A stretch of DNA of 11,519 nt from contig JAFXWT010000183.1 in the NCBI GenBank assembly GCA_017542695.1, positions 1 to 11,519 on the forward strand. The letters are read 5' to 3'. How positions within the stretch are numbered: position 1 is the stretch's first letter; the number at the start of each line of letters is the position of its first letter. The stretch is from Clostridia bacterium (GTDB lineage Bacteria > Bacillota_A > Clostridia > Oscillospirales > CAG-272). The position numbers were made by a program, and so were the translations under genes. Of the stretch, positions 1-6,194 are shown in pieces. A model generated the notes under the pieces. It was not told the DNA's origin, did not search any database, and saw only the letters and a program-made list of their open reading frames with translations.

Positions 1-367
1 CGCGCCCCCAGCGCGGATCGCGGAAGATGTTGATGTTCGGAGTCCAGAACGTCAGCCCCTTGTAAATGTCGTAATCCTTGCGGCTTGCGTGCTCGTTGTA
101 CTTGACGCGCGCCTCCGTTGAGATCGCCTCGCCGATTTTTTTAATCAGTTCGGGGTCGAACGTCGCGCCGAGCGCGATCGCGTGCGGGAATACCGTCGCC
201 GTTCCGGCGCGCGCGACGCCGTGAGAGCCCTCGTTCCACCAGTTGTACTCGTGTATCCCGAGCCGCTCGATCGCCGGTGAATTATACAACAGCTGCGACG
301 CTTTTTCCTCGACCGTCATATCGGCGACGATCTTTTTTGCTCTTGTTCTCGCTTCCTTGTAAGTCAT
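1..367 (-). CDS. Glycoside hydrolase family 3, N-terminal fragment (beta-xylosidase/beta-glucosidase type), cut by window edge
   Basis: Reading the minus strand from ATG at 367-365 gives 122 codons with no stop before the window edge, so the C-terminal majority of the protein is outside. The translation carries classic GH3 N-domain signatures: DMTVEEKASQL near residues 16-26, YNWWNEGSHGVAR at 41-53, ATVFPHAIALGATFD at 57-71 and FWTPNINIFRDPRWGR at 107-122. The WWNE..HGVAR form is usual in the xylosidase-like branch of the family, so removal of terminal xylose or glucose from plant glycans is likely. The nucleophile region (SDW in this family) is not in view. No signal peptide is visible at the N-terminus, which suggests a cytoplasmic enzyme acting on imported oligosaccharides. 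It is the third gene of the operon led by the GH27 gene, 12 nt after the small cysteine protein. The family call is firm; the exact substrate is inferred. Confidence 0.93.
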   Translation of the reverse strand, partial: MTYKEARTRAKKIVADMTVEEKASQLLYNSPAIERLGIHEYNWWNEGSHGVARAGTATVFPHAIALGATFDPELIKKIGEAISTEARVKYNEHASRKDYDIYKGLTFWTPNINIFRDPRWGR

Positions 368-379
368 GTCCGTTCCCTT

Positions 380-571
380 TCAGTTAAAAAGCGTGCATCC
401 CGCTTTTCTGAACTGTTCGATCTTTTTTTTGATTTCGTCTTCAGAAATTTTCAGCTCTTCAGCAAGACAGGGGATGCAGAGATATTCCTCCGCCCCCCTG
501 TTTATGAGTTTTCTGTAAATGCCGATCTCGTCGGCGGTCAGCTCCGCCTTACAGCGATAGCATCGGCTCAT
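380..571 (-). CDS. Small four-cysteine (zinc-ribbon-like) protein, function unknown
   Basis: This 63-aa protein has Cys pairs at C4/C7 and C32/C35, both CxxC, spaced like a small zinc ribbon. A charged, probably helical C-terminal tail follows (roughly residues 36-58). Its ATG (571-569) overlaps the TGA of the upstream GH27 gene in an ATGA junction. No independent Shine-Dalgarno is evident, so translation probably depends on coupling to the alpha-galactosidase. The GH3 gene starts 12 nt downstream. Being locked between two glycosidase genes in one transcript argues that it is real and tied to their expression or activity, but I cannot name a family. Metal binding is inferred from the cysteines. 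A regulator, a chaperone-like partner or a small nucleic-acid-binding protein are all possible. Stop codon is TGA. Confidence 0.78.
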   Translation of the reverse strand: MSRCYRCKAELTADEIGIYRKLINRGAEEYLCIPCLAEELKISEDEIKKKIEQFRKAGCTLFN

Positions 572-1734
572 TTTACTTTAACAAGACGCGCGCGGAATAC
601 GCGGCAGTCATGCGGCTCGACTTCGAACATTCCGTAGTCTTTTCTTATTCCGAGGTTTTCGCCCGTGAAAACGTCGGTGTATTCGAGCGCGTATCCGCAG
701 AGCGGGTCAAGACCCATCTCGTAATACGGAAGTATCGCCGTCACTTTGCGGTCGTATACGTTGAACATACCGACGGCGTACGTTCCGTCGGAAAGAAACT
801 TCACGCAAATAGTGTTGTCACGAAGCCCGTGATTGTCCGCGATGAATATCGGCGGGCGCGCGTCCTCGTCTTGATTTATGGCGATAAGTTCTTTGTTGAG
901 CAGCAGCGCCTTTGTTTCGGGCGACATATTTCTGATGTCGCAGCCGATCATAAGCGGAGACGAGAACATACACCACATGGCGAAGTGATAGCGGTATTCG
1001 CCGTCGGTACATCCCTTGTATTCGGCACCGTTTGTCATTGCCACGGGGTCAAACGTGCTGATGTTGCCCGTTCCACTCATGCCCGCAACGAGCATATCAA
1101 TATCGTTGAAGCAACCTGGCGCGGAATAGCCGAGGTTTTCCTTCTGGCTGTTCGAGAGCTTCTTTATCGACTCAAAGTTGTCCATGATGTCGCCCGTCGA
1201 GCGATAAAGATGACCGCCGACGCTTCTCGCCCATTTCCATACCTCCGCGTTGCCCCAGTTGCAGAGCGAATAAACGATATCCCTCCCTGTCTGACGGAGC
1301 GCAAGTCCCATTCTCGCGTAGCTGAGCTTGGACTCGCTTGACGGATGATAGCAGTTGTCGTATTTGAGGTAGTCGACTCCGACGGAGGCAAAATAGTTCG
1401 CGTCGTCGAATTCGTGACCGAACGAAGCGGGATATCCCGCGCAAGTCATAAGTCCACAGCAGGAATACATACCGAATTTGAGTCCTTTCGAGTGGACGTA
1501 ATCGGCGACGTATTTCATCCCGTGCGGGAATTTAACGTGATCGGCAACGAGCTGTCCGTTTTCGTCTCTCTCTTTTTCCGACCAGCAGTCGTCGATAACG
1601 AGGTATTCATACCCCGCGTCGAGAAGCCCCTCGGACACCATTTTGTCTGCCGTTTCAAAGATCAGCTTTTCGTTTATGTCCTTTGTGAACGTGTTCCATG
1701 AGTTCCAGCCCATCGGCGGTTTTTTTGCAAGCAT
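568..1734 (-). CDS. Alpha-galactosidase, glycoside hydrolase family 27
   Basis: The 388-aa product matches GH27 alpha-galactosidases, which release terminal alpha-1,6-galactose from melibiose, raffinose-type sugars and galactomannan. Visible family motifs are PPMGWNSWN (6-14), YLVIDDCW (44-51; the Asp pair D48/D49 binds substrate), YLKYDNC (122-128; nucleophile D126), YRSTGDIMDNF (177-187; acid/base D182 by analogy with human D231) and FNDIDML (209-215). The (beta/alpha)8 barrel is followed by a C-terminal beta domain from about residue 295. No signal peptide is seen, so a cytoplasmic enzyme is likely. The start at 1734 is supported by an AAGGAG ribosome binding site at 1743-1748, eight bases upstream. 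It is the first gene of a minus-strand operon with the small Cys protein and GH3, read from the promoter at 1777-1805. Family assignment is secure; the natural substrate is inferred. Confidence 0.96.
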   Translation of the reverse strand: MLAKKPPMGWNSWNTFTKDINEKLIFETADKMVSEGLLDAGYEYLVIDDCWSEKERDENGQLVADHVKFPHGMKYVADYVHSKGLKFGMYSCCGLMTCAGYPASFGHEFDDANYFASVGVDYLKYDNCYHPSSESKLSYARMGLALRQTGRDIVYSLCNWGNAEVWKWARSVGGHLYRSTGDIMDNFESIKKLSNSQKENLGYSAPGCFNDIDMLVAGMSGTGNISTFDPVAMTNGAEYKGCTDGEYRYHFAMWCMFSSPLMIGCDIRNMSPETKALLLNKELIAINQDEDARPPIFIADNHGLRDNTICVKFLSDGTYAVGMFNVYDRKVTAILPYYEMGLDPLCGYALEYTDVFTGENLGIRKDYGMFEVEPHDCRVFRARLVKVK

Positions 1735-1742
1735 TGTTGTTT

Positions 1743-1805
1743 CTCCTTAAAAGTTTTTATTTTTATTTCTGTATTTATGATACTAAAAATCGGCGTAAAA
1801 GTCAA
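1743..1805 (-). promoter_or_regulatory. Sigma-A promoter and RBS of the GH27-GH3 operon
   Basis: On the minus strand, -35 TTGACT (1805-1800) is separated by exactly 17 bp from -10 TATCAT (1782-1777). The -35 matches consensus in five of six positions and the -10 in four of six. A transcript starting near 1770 would have a short leader with the AAGGAG ribosome binding site at 1743-1748. No catabolite-responsive element was recognised around it. This promoter is back to back with the rlmH promoter: the two -35 boxes are about 50 bp apart. Confidence 0.75.
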
Positions 1806-1853
1806 TATCGAACACATATTTTGCGCACATTTTCAAAAATTCTTTCGCCGCAC

Positions 1854-1896
1854 TTGATTTTTCCGCCCGTTCTTGCTATTATAAAAGGTACGGAGG
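1854..1896 (+). promoter_or_regulatory. Sigma-A promoter and RBS of rlmH
   Basis: TTGATT (1854-1859), a 17-bp spacer and TATTAT (1877-1882) form a five-of-six and five-of-six match to the sigma-A consensus. GGAGG at 1892-1896 lies five bases before the rlmH ATG at 1902. The predicted leader is very short, around 10-15 nt. Confidence 0.75.
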
Positions 1897-1901
1897 CGCA
1901 T

Positions 1902-2378
1902 ATGCAGTTCAATATCGTTTACGTTGGAAACATAAAGGACAAATATCTCGCCGAAGCGGCGGCGGAATACGAAAAACGCCTCGGCGCTTACGGCAAGGTC
2001 GTCAACACCTAGTTGAAAGAAGAAAAGATCACGGACGGCGCGTCAAAAGCCGAGATCGAAGCGGCGATCGCCCGCGAAGGCGAGCGGATACTCGCCGCTG
2101 TGCCGCAAAAAAGCTATAAGATCGCGCTCTGCGTCGAGGGGCGCGAGATGTCGAGCGAGGAATACGCCGCTTTTCTCGGAAAAGCGAAGGATCAAAACGC
2201 GCAGATCACGTTTATCGTCGGCGGCGCGTTCGGAATGTCGGAAGCGGTTAAATCCGCGTGCGACGCGCGCGTTTCGATATCGAAAATGACGTTCACGCAC
2301 CGCCTCGCGCGCATTCTTCTGCTTGAACAGACGTACCGCGCGATGAATATCCTTTCGGGCGGGAAATATCACAAGTAA
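1902..2378 (+). pseudogene. rlmH: 23S rRNA (pseudouridine1915-N3)-methyltransferase RlmH, interrupted by an in-frame TAG
   Basis: RlmH is a small SPOUT-class enzyme that uses S-adenosylmethionine to methylate pseudouridine 1915 in helix 69 of 23S rRNA on the assembled 70S ribosome. The frame from ATG 1902 gives MQFNIVYVGNIKDKYLAEAA, a typical RlmH N-terminus. A TAG at 2010-2012 (codon 37) follows, and the same frame then continues without decay to TAA at 2376-2378. Total length is 158 codons, the usual family size (B. subtilis 159). The C-terminal half keeps the SPOUT knot and SAM site: ITFIVGGAFGMS, then SKMTFTHRLARILLLEQTYRA and the terminal GGKYHK. Compared with the remembered B. subtilis protein, the TAG falls where a Glu stands, so one G-to-T change at 2010 (GAG to TAG) would explain it. 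A real nonsense mutation, read-through or a base-call error are all possible. Product identity is firm; the functional state is uncertain. Confidence 0.9.
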
Positions 2379-2425
2379 CCGACCGATCGCTCGTCGCAGT
2401 GACGAAACAAGCTAACCCTACCGTA

Positions 2426-2490
2426 TCGTCCGAAGGCCTTCTCCTGACGGAGAAAGTGTTGAGCGACAGCGAAACGGATGAGGAGATAAC
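2426..2490 (+). repeat. REP-like intergenic element B, copy 1
   Basis: This stretch begins TCGTCCGAAGGCCTTCTCCT and ends GATGAGGAGATAAC. It recurs on the minus strand at 11257-11196, where the core stem is perfect (CCTTCTCC-TGAC-GGAGAAGG). Here the arms carry one mismatch (GGAGAAAG). The central part differs between copies: copy 2 has a GTCGCC-GCA-GGCGAC hairpin, and copy 1 has a diverged non-pairing version. It lies in the gene-free gap between rlmH and mnmG. Confidence 0.8.
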
Positions 2491-2632
2491 GTGCAAATTC
2501 TCCGCGCCTCGCGCGGAAAGACTATCGCCCTTTTCTTTTTTGCGACGGGATGTGCTTTTCTTTATCTGAAAGAAAAGCACCAAAAGAAGCAGACAACCCT
2601 GCGGGTTGATCGCATTGTAAGCCGTCTGCAAA
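2491..2632. repeat. Hairpin chain in the rlmH-mnmG gap
   Basis: Three perfect inverted repeats stand in a row between repeat elements B and A. They are TCCGCGC/GCGCGGA (2501-2507 and 2511-2517, 3-nt loop), a 12-bp stem GTGCTTTTCTTT/AAAGAAAAGCAC (2552-2563 and 2569-2580, 5-nt loop) and CAACCC/GGGTTG (2594-2599 and 2603-2608, 3-nt loop). The 12-bp stem lacks a following T-run on either strand, so it is not an ordinary intrinsic terminator. I see no credible gene in this stretch. A short open frame at 2491-2697 reads straight through the hairpins and looks fortuitous. Confidence 0.6.
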
Positions 2633-2927
2633 TGATAATATGTAGCGACGTTTGCTCCCCGCCTAAAACGTCGCCGCACCGAGGCTTTGGTTTTTGAATT
2701 TTGCTTTGCAAAATTCACCGTCGGAGCGCCGCAAAGGTGGCGTCTATATCAAGCCGTGGCACGCGCTACGCGGTAGCGCGAATATTGTCGCAGTACTCTG
2801 CGCTGACGGCGGCGAAAAAAGGCGCCCCTGTGCAAGGGAAGCCGGCGCAAAGCGCCCGAAGGGTTGTCATAAAGGCAAACGGTCGGGTTCCCGCGCACGA
2901 ACAACGTGAGCGCGTGAGGTTCGGACC
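2633..2927 (+). repeat. Long dispersed repeat A, copy 1 (inverted partner at 11263-11519)
   Basis: The first 177 nt (2633-2809) align without gaps to the reverse complement of 11343-11519, with five differences. A variable segment follows (71 nt here, 33 nt in copy 2). Then 47 nt (2881-2927) match 11309-11263 with two differences. Built-in hairpins are GCGACGTTT/AAACGTCGC (2645-2653 and 2666-2674), GAATTTTGC/GCAAAATTC (2696-2704 and 2708-2716) and CGCGCTAC/GTAGCGCG (2762-2769 and 2773-2780). The last one shows a compensatory base-pair change in copy 2. No transposase or plausible protein is encoded. Open frames across the repeat change at the variable segment, which argues against coding. It ends about 60 nt before mnmG. 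Confidence 0.88.
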
Positions 2928-2987
2928 GCCGAATCGTCCGTCGGATCTCTTTATAAAAACAAAAATCCACCAAAAAAGGTACAAAAA

Positions 2988-4904
2988 ATGACTTACTTTA
3001 TCGACAATATTGATATAGCCGTTATCGGCGCGGGGCACGCGGGCGTTGAAGCCGCGCTCGCGGCGGCTCGTCTCGGATGCAAAACGACTCTTTTCACCAT
3101 ATCAAACGACGCTGTTGCGAATATGCCATGCAATCCGTCGATAGGCGGCACGGGAAAAGGCCAGCTCGTGTTCGAGATCGACGCGCTCGGCGGCGAAATG
3201 GGGCGCGCGGCTGACAAGGTCACGCTTCAGGATAGAATGCTCAATTCAAGCAAAGGTCCCGCCGTCCGTTCAAAGCGCGTGCAGGCGGATCGCCGCCTTT
3301 ATCAAAACATAATGAAAAAGACGATCGAGCATACCGACAATCTCTCGCTCGTTCAGGCGGAGATCGTCGATGTAAAAGTTGACGAGAGCGAAAAAAAGCC
3401 GCGCGTCTGCTCTGTAGTGACGGCGCTCGGCGGCGTTTATAACGCGAAAGCCGTCGTCGTCTGCACGGGGACTTACCTCGATTCACGCATCATCATCGGC
3501 GAATACACAAAGCCGTCGGGGCCAGACGGAATGCACCCTGCGGTTGCACTCACATCATCGCTTCAAAAGCTCGGCGTGAAGATAATGCGCTTCAAAACGG
3601 GAACTCCGCCGCGCATCGACGAGCGTACCGTCAACCTCTCGGTTCTCGAAAAACAAGAGGGCGACCCGGTCACCCCGTACTCCGCGGACACCGATATTTC
3701 CGCGCTCGACGCGCGCCCGAAGCTCCCCTGTTACATCGTCTACACAAATGAAACGACTCACGAGATAATCAAGCGGAACATTTCGCGCTCGCCACTTTAT
3801 TCGGGCGAGATCCACGGCGTCGGTCCGCGGTACTGTCCGTCGATCGAGGACAAGGTCGTTCGCTTCCCCGACAAGACGCGCCACCAGCTCTTCCTTGAGC
3901 CGACAGGCGAGGGCTCGGGCGAGCTGTATCTGCAGGGTTTTTCATCGTCGATGCCCGCTGACGTTCAGCTCGAAATGCTGCATTCGCTCCGCGGATTCGA
4001 GCACGCCGTCGCGATGCGCCATGCGTACGCGATAGAGTACGACTGCGCTGACCCGACGCAGCTTTCGACAACGCTCGAATTCAAAGCAATATCGGGACTT
4101 TTCGGCGCGGGACAGTTCAACGGAACGTCTGGCTACGAGGAGGCGGCGGCGCAGGGACTCATCGCCGGGATCAACGCCGCGCGGTATGTAAAAGGCATTG
4201 ACGGCATAACCCTTTCGCGTAGCTCGTCATATATAGGAACGCTCATCGACGATCTCGTCACAAAAGGGACGAACGAGCCGTACAGAATGATGACTTCGCG
4301 CTCCGAGTTCCGCCTGCTGCTGAGGCAGGACAACGCCGACGCGCGTCTGACCGAGATCGGACGTTCCGTAGGCCTTATCGGCGACGAGCGGTATGCAAAA
4401 TTCAAGGAAAAACAGGCGAAGATCGCCGCCGAAAAAGAGCGCGTCACGACAGTCGTCGTGCCGCCGTCGGCGGTGCTGAACTCGATTCTCGAAGCTGCGG
4501 GAGAGCCGCCCGCGACGACGGGCATCCGGCTTGAAGAGCTCATCCGACGTCCGTCCCTGACGTACGAAATGCTCGCCCCAATCGACCTGTCGCGCCCGTC
4601 GCTCCCGAACGATGTGACGTTCACCGTACAGACCGACATCAAGTACGAGGGATATATAAAAAAGCAACTGCTGGATGCAAAACGCTTTGAAAAACTCGAA
4701 AATAAAAAACTGCCCGACGACATCAACTACACCGCTATCCGCGGGCTTTCAACGGAGTCGGCGCAAAAGCTGACAAAGTTCCGCCCCGCGTCGATCGGCG
4801 CCGCGTCGCGCATATCGGGAGTGTCGCCCGCGGACATCACAGTGCTTTTGATTTATCTCGACGCGCGCACACCGAAACGGGAGGAAAATGATGACGAAAA
4901 GTGA
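2988..4904 (+). CDS. mnmG: tRNA uridine-5-carboxymethylaminomethyl modification enzyme MnmG (GidA)
   Basis: MnmG is the FAD-dependent partner of MnmE. Together they place a carboxymethylaminomethyl group on wobble uridine 34 of certain tRNAs, using methylenetetrahydrofolate. The 638-aa product has the Rossmann FAD motif VIGAGHAGVEAALAAAR (12-28) and the MnmG signature CNPSIGGTGKGQLVFEIDALGG (48-69), which includes C48. The second conserved cysteine, C283, is in GPRYCPSIEDK. The C-terminal MnmE/tRNA-interaction domain ends with PASIGAASRISGVSPADI near residue 605. Length is normal for the family. ATG 2988 is preceded by AAAGG (2975-2979). The gene overlaps rsmG by 14 nt, so the pair is co-transcribed. 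mnmE, the usual upstream neighbour, is not here; repeats and rlmH occupy that side. No convincing promoter was found directly upstream. TATAAA at 2952-2957 lacks a matching -35, so transcription may read through from rlmH. Confidence 0.98.
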   Translation: MTYFIDNIDIAVIGAGHAGVEAALAAARLGCKTTLFTISNDAVANMPCNPSIGGTGKGQLVFEIDALGGEMGRAADKVTLQDRMLNSSKGPAVRSKRVQADRRLYQNIMKKTIEHTDNLSLVQAEIVDVKVDESEKKPRVCSVVTALGGVYNAKAVVVCTGTYLDSRIIIGEYTKPSGPDGMHPAVALTSSLQKLGVKIMRFKTGTPPRIDERTVNLSVLEKQEGDPVTPYSADTDISALDARPKLPCYIVYTNETTHEIIKRNISRSPLYSGEIHGVGPRYCPSIEDKVVRFPDKTRHQLFLEPTGEGSGELYLQGFSSSMPADVQLEMLHSLRGFEHAVAMRHAYAIEYDCADPTQLSTTLEFKAISGLFGAGQFNGTSGYEEAAAQGLIAGINAARYVKGIDGITLSRSSSYIGTLIDDLVTKGTNEPYRMMTSRSEFRLLLRQDNADARLTEIGRSVGLIGDERYAKFKEKQAKIAAEKERVTTVVVPPSAVLNSILEAAGEPPATTGIRLEELIRRPSLTYEMLAPIDLSRPSLPNDVTFTVQTDIKYEGYIKKQLLDAKRFEKLENKKLPDDINYTAIRGLSTESAQKLTKFRPASIGAASRISGVSPADITVLLIYLDARTPKREENDDEK

Positions 4905-5622
4905 TTTTTCGCGCCTTGCCGCCGAAAATTTCGAGAAAAACGGCATTTCTCACTTCGCAACGGACGAAATCTTATCACAACTTTTCGATCTGTGCGAGAT
5001 TTTCCTTTCGATGAATGAAAAAATGAACCTGACCGCGATCAAAGACGAAAGACTTGTCATCTCGCGCCACTTCGCCGATTGCCTCATTCCCGCGTCATTC
5101 TTCCCTTTTCGAACAAGTGTTCTTGACGTCGGGAGCGGAGGCGGAATGCCCGCGTTGCCGCTCGCGATAGCGCGTCCCGATCTTAAAATAACAGCGCTCG
5201 ACGCGACCGCAAAAAAGACCGAATATATCAAAAACACCGCGTGTACGCTCGGTTTATCAAATGTTTCCGTCGTCACCGGCCGCGCCGAAGAGCTTGCGCA
5301 CACCAATCTGCGTTCGACATTTGACGTCGTAACCGCGCGAGCCGTTGCGCAAACAAATGTTCTTTCAGAACTGTGCGTTCCGTTCATAAAAGAAGGCGGG
5401 CTTTTCATCGCATTAAAAGGAAAGCGCGATGACGATTCGGCGGCGACCGCCGCGTCAGCGGCAAAAGCGCTCGGCTGTCGCCTCGCCTCCGACAATACTT
5501 TTAAGCTCGTCGACGACGACGGCATAACATCGGAGCGGCACGTGCTCGTGTATGAAAAAATCGCCGAAACGCCGAAGATTTATCCCCGAAAATACGCGCA
5601 GATTCTCAAAAATCCGCTCTGA
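4891..5622 (+). CDS. rsmG: 16S rRNA (guanine527-N7)-methyltransferase RsmG (GidB)
   Basis: RsmG uses SAM to methylate G527 of 16S rRNA in the 530 loop of the small subunit. Loss of the homologous gene gives low-level streptomycin resistance in other bacteria. The 243-aa protein has NLTAI near residues 46-50, the SAM-binding glycine loop VLDVGSGGGMPALPLAI (77-93), a DVVTARAVA motif in the middle and a YPRKYAQILKNPL tail typical of the family. Two ATGs stand in tandem at 4888 and 4891. I chose 4891 because the GGAGG at 4880-4884 is then six bases away rather than three; starting at 4888 would only add one Met. The gene overlaps the end of mnmG and is followed by a strong terminator at 5647-5689, closing that operon. 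Stop codon is TGA. Confidence 0.97.
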   Translation: MTKSDFSRLAAENFEKNGISHFATDEILSQLFDLCEIFLSMNEKMNLTAIKDERLVISRHFADCLIPASFFPFRTSVLDVGSGGGMPALPLAIARPDLKITALDATAKKTEYIKNTACTLGLSNVSVVTGRAEELAHTNLRSTFDVVTARAVAQTNVLSELCVPFIKEGGLFIALKGKRDDDSAATAASAAKALGCRLASDNTFKLVDDDGITSERHVLVYEKIAETPKIYPRKYAQILKNPL

Positions 5623-5646
5623 AATGCGAAAAACCACTCTTATATA

Positions 5647-5689
5647 CGCGAAAATCACCTGTTTCGACGGCGCGATTTTCGCGTTTTTT
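5647..5689 (+). terminator. Intrinsic terminator after rsmG
   Basis: CGCGAAAATC (5647-5656) pairs perfectly with GATTTTCGCG (5674-5683) around a 17-nt loop and is followed at once by six T residues (5684-5689). It separates the mnmG-rsmG transcript from the ParB-N-like gene. Confidence 0.85.
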
Positions 5690-5692
5690 ATT

Positions 5693-5708
5693 TGATAATA
5701 TGTTATCA
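5693..5708. promoter_or_regulatory. Short AT-rich palindrome before the ParB-N-like gene
   Basis: TGATAA-TATG-TTATCA is a perfect 6-bp inverted repeat just downstream of the rsmG terminator and 20 bases before the next start codon. GATAAT (5694-5699) inside it could serve as a -10, but no matching -35 was found. It may be an operator or promoter element; the evidence is the symmetry and position only. Confidence 0.35.
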
Positions 5709-5727
5709 TTCGGTCGAGGTGATTAAA

Positions 5728-6156
5728 ATGACAGTTGACGAAATGCCCGAACGCGAGATACGCCAGCTCCCGACAGACAAGATCTGCCCCGACCCTCGTC
5801 GGACGTTTACAAAAATATCAAAAAGCGAGCTTCGCCGCACCGCCGCTAAAATGAAAAAGTGCTTCGGCGCGCCGATCAGAGTCGCTCCGGCGCCGGCATG
5901 CGAGCTGTATATGCTCAAAGCAGACGAAACGCGCTTCCGTGCCGCGCTTTTGCTCGGGCTGAAATTCGTCCCGTGCGAGATATACGAAGAAAGCGTCGTT
6001 GCGCGAGCGAAAGTCGCACTGGCAGATCCGCGTTTTCTCATCAATTCAATGATTCGGCTTGTGGAAACATCGCGCCGAAACGGGATCGAGGCGGCATACA
6101 TAAAACAGGATTCCGGCGGCGTTACGACGCTTACCGTTAAAATCAAAACTCATTAA
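5728..6156 (+). CDS. Stand-alone ParB N-terminal-domain-like protein at the noc position
   Basis: The 142-aa product aligns by eye with the N-terminal domain of the ParB encoded downstream. IRQLPTDKICPDPRRTF (11-27) matches ParB's opening beta-strand and QPR..F box, and KADETRFRAALLLGLKFVPCEI (64-85) matches AGERRWRAARMAGLSEVPVNI. The CTP-binding GERRWRA box is altered to DETRFRA, the ENIQR box is not recognisable, and the helix-turn-helix domain is missing, so classic CTP-gated parS clamping is unlikely. A short beta-type tail (TTLTVKIK) ends the protein. I chose ATG 5728 because GAGGTGAT at 5716-5723 is a strong ribosome binding site; an earlier in-frame TTG at 5692 has none and lies against the terminator. 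In Bacillus the slot between rsmG and parA holds noc, a ParB paralogue. A degenerate Noc relative or a ParB modulator is inferred, not shown. Confidence 0.82.
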   Translation: MTVDEMPEREIRQLPTDKICPDPRRTFTKISKSELRRTAAKMKKCFGAPIRVAPAPACELYMLKADETRFRAALLLGLKFVPCEIYEESVVARAKVALADPRFLINSMIRLVETSRRNGIEAAYIKQDSGGVTTLTVKIKTH

Positions 6157-6179
6157 GAGCGTTCCGAAACGCTCTTTTT
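6155..6179 (+). terminator. Intrinsic terminator overlapping the ParB-N-like stop codon
   Basis: AAGAGCGTT (6155-6163) and AACGCTCTT (6168-6176) form a 9-bp stem with a CCGA loop, running into five T residues (6175-6179). The first two bases belong to the TAA stop of the ParB-N-like gene. It isolates that gene from parAB. Confidence 0.85.
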
Positions 6180-6194
6180 CTTTGCGAGCCGCCG

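Noticed and set aside
610..1701. Long plus-strand open frames opposite the GH27 gene
   Set aside because: Antisense shadows. The minus strand encodes a full GH27 enzyme with all motifs.
1735..1901. Catabolite-responsive element controlling the GH operon
   Set aside because: No sequence close to the CcpA cre consensus was found on either strand of the divergent promoter region.
2010..2012. Pyrrolysine or programmed TAG insertion
   Set aside because: RlmH is not a known pyrrolysine protein, the position aligns with an ordinary Glu, and no PYLIS-like structure or pyl gene is visible. Kept only as a remote alternative.
2013..2378. Separate gene starting at TTG 2013 (C-terminal part of RlmH)
   Set aside because: It is in frame with, and continuous to, the N-terminal part. 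There is no ribosome binding site at a useful distance, and the N-terminal strand is needed for the SPOUT fold. Better described as one interrupted gene.
2491..2697. 68-aa open frame in the gap before mnmG
   Set aside because: It runs through perfect hairpins and into repeat A. No good ribosome binding site, and composition looks like translated repeat.
4970..4982. DnaA box (TTATCACAA) and origin of replication
   Set aside because: One mismatched box inside rsmG with no cluster and no AT-rich unwinding element. The origin is probably nearby but not in this window.
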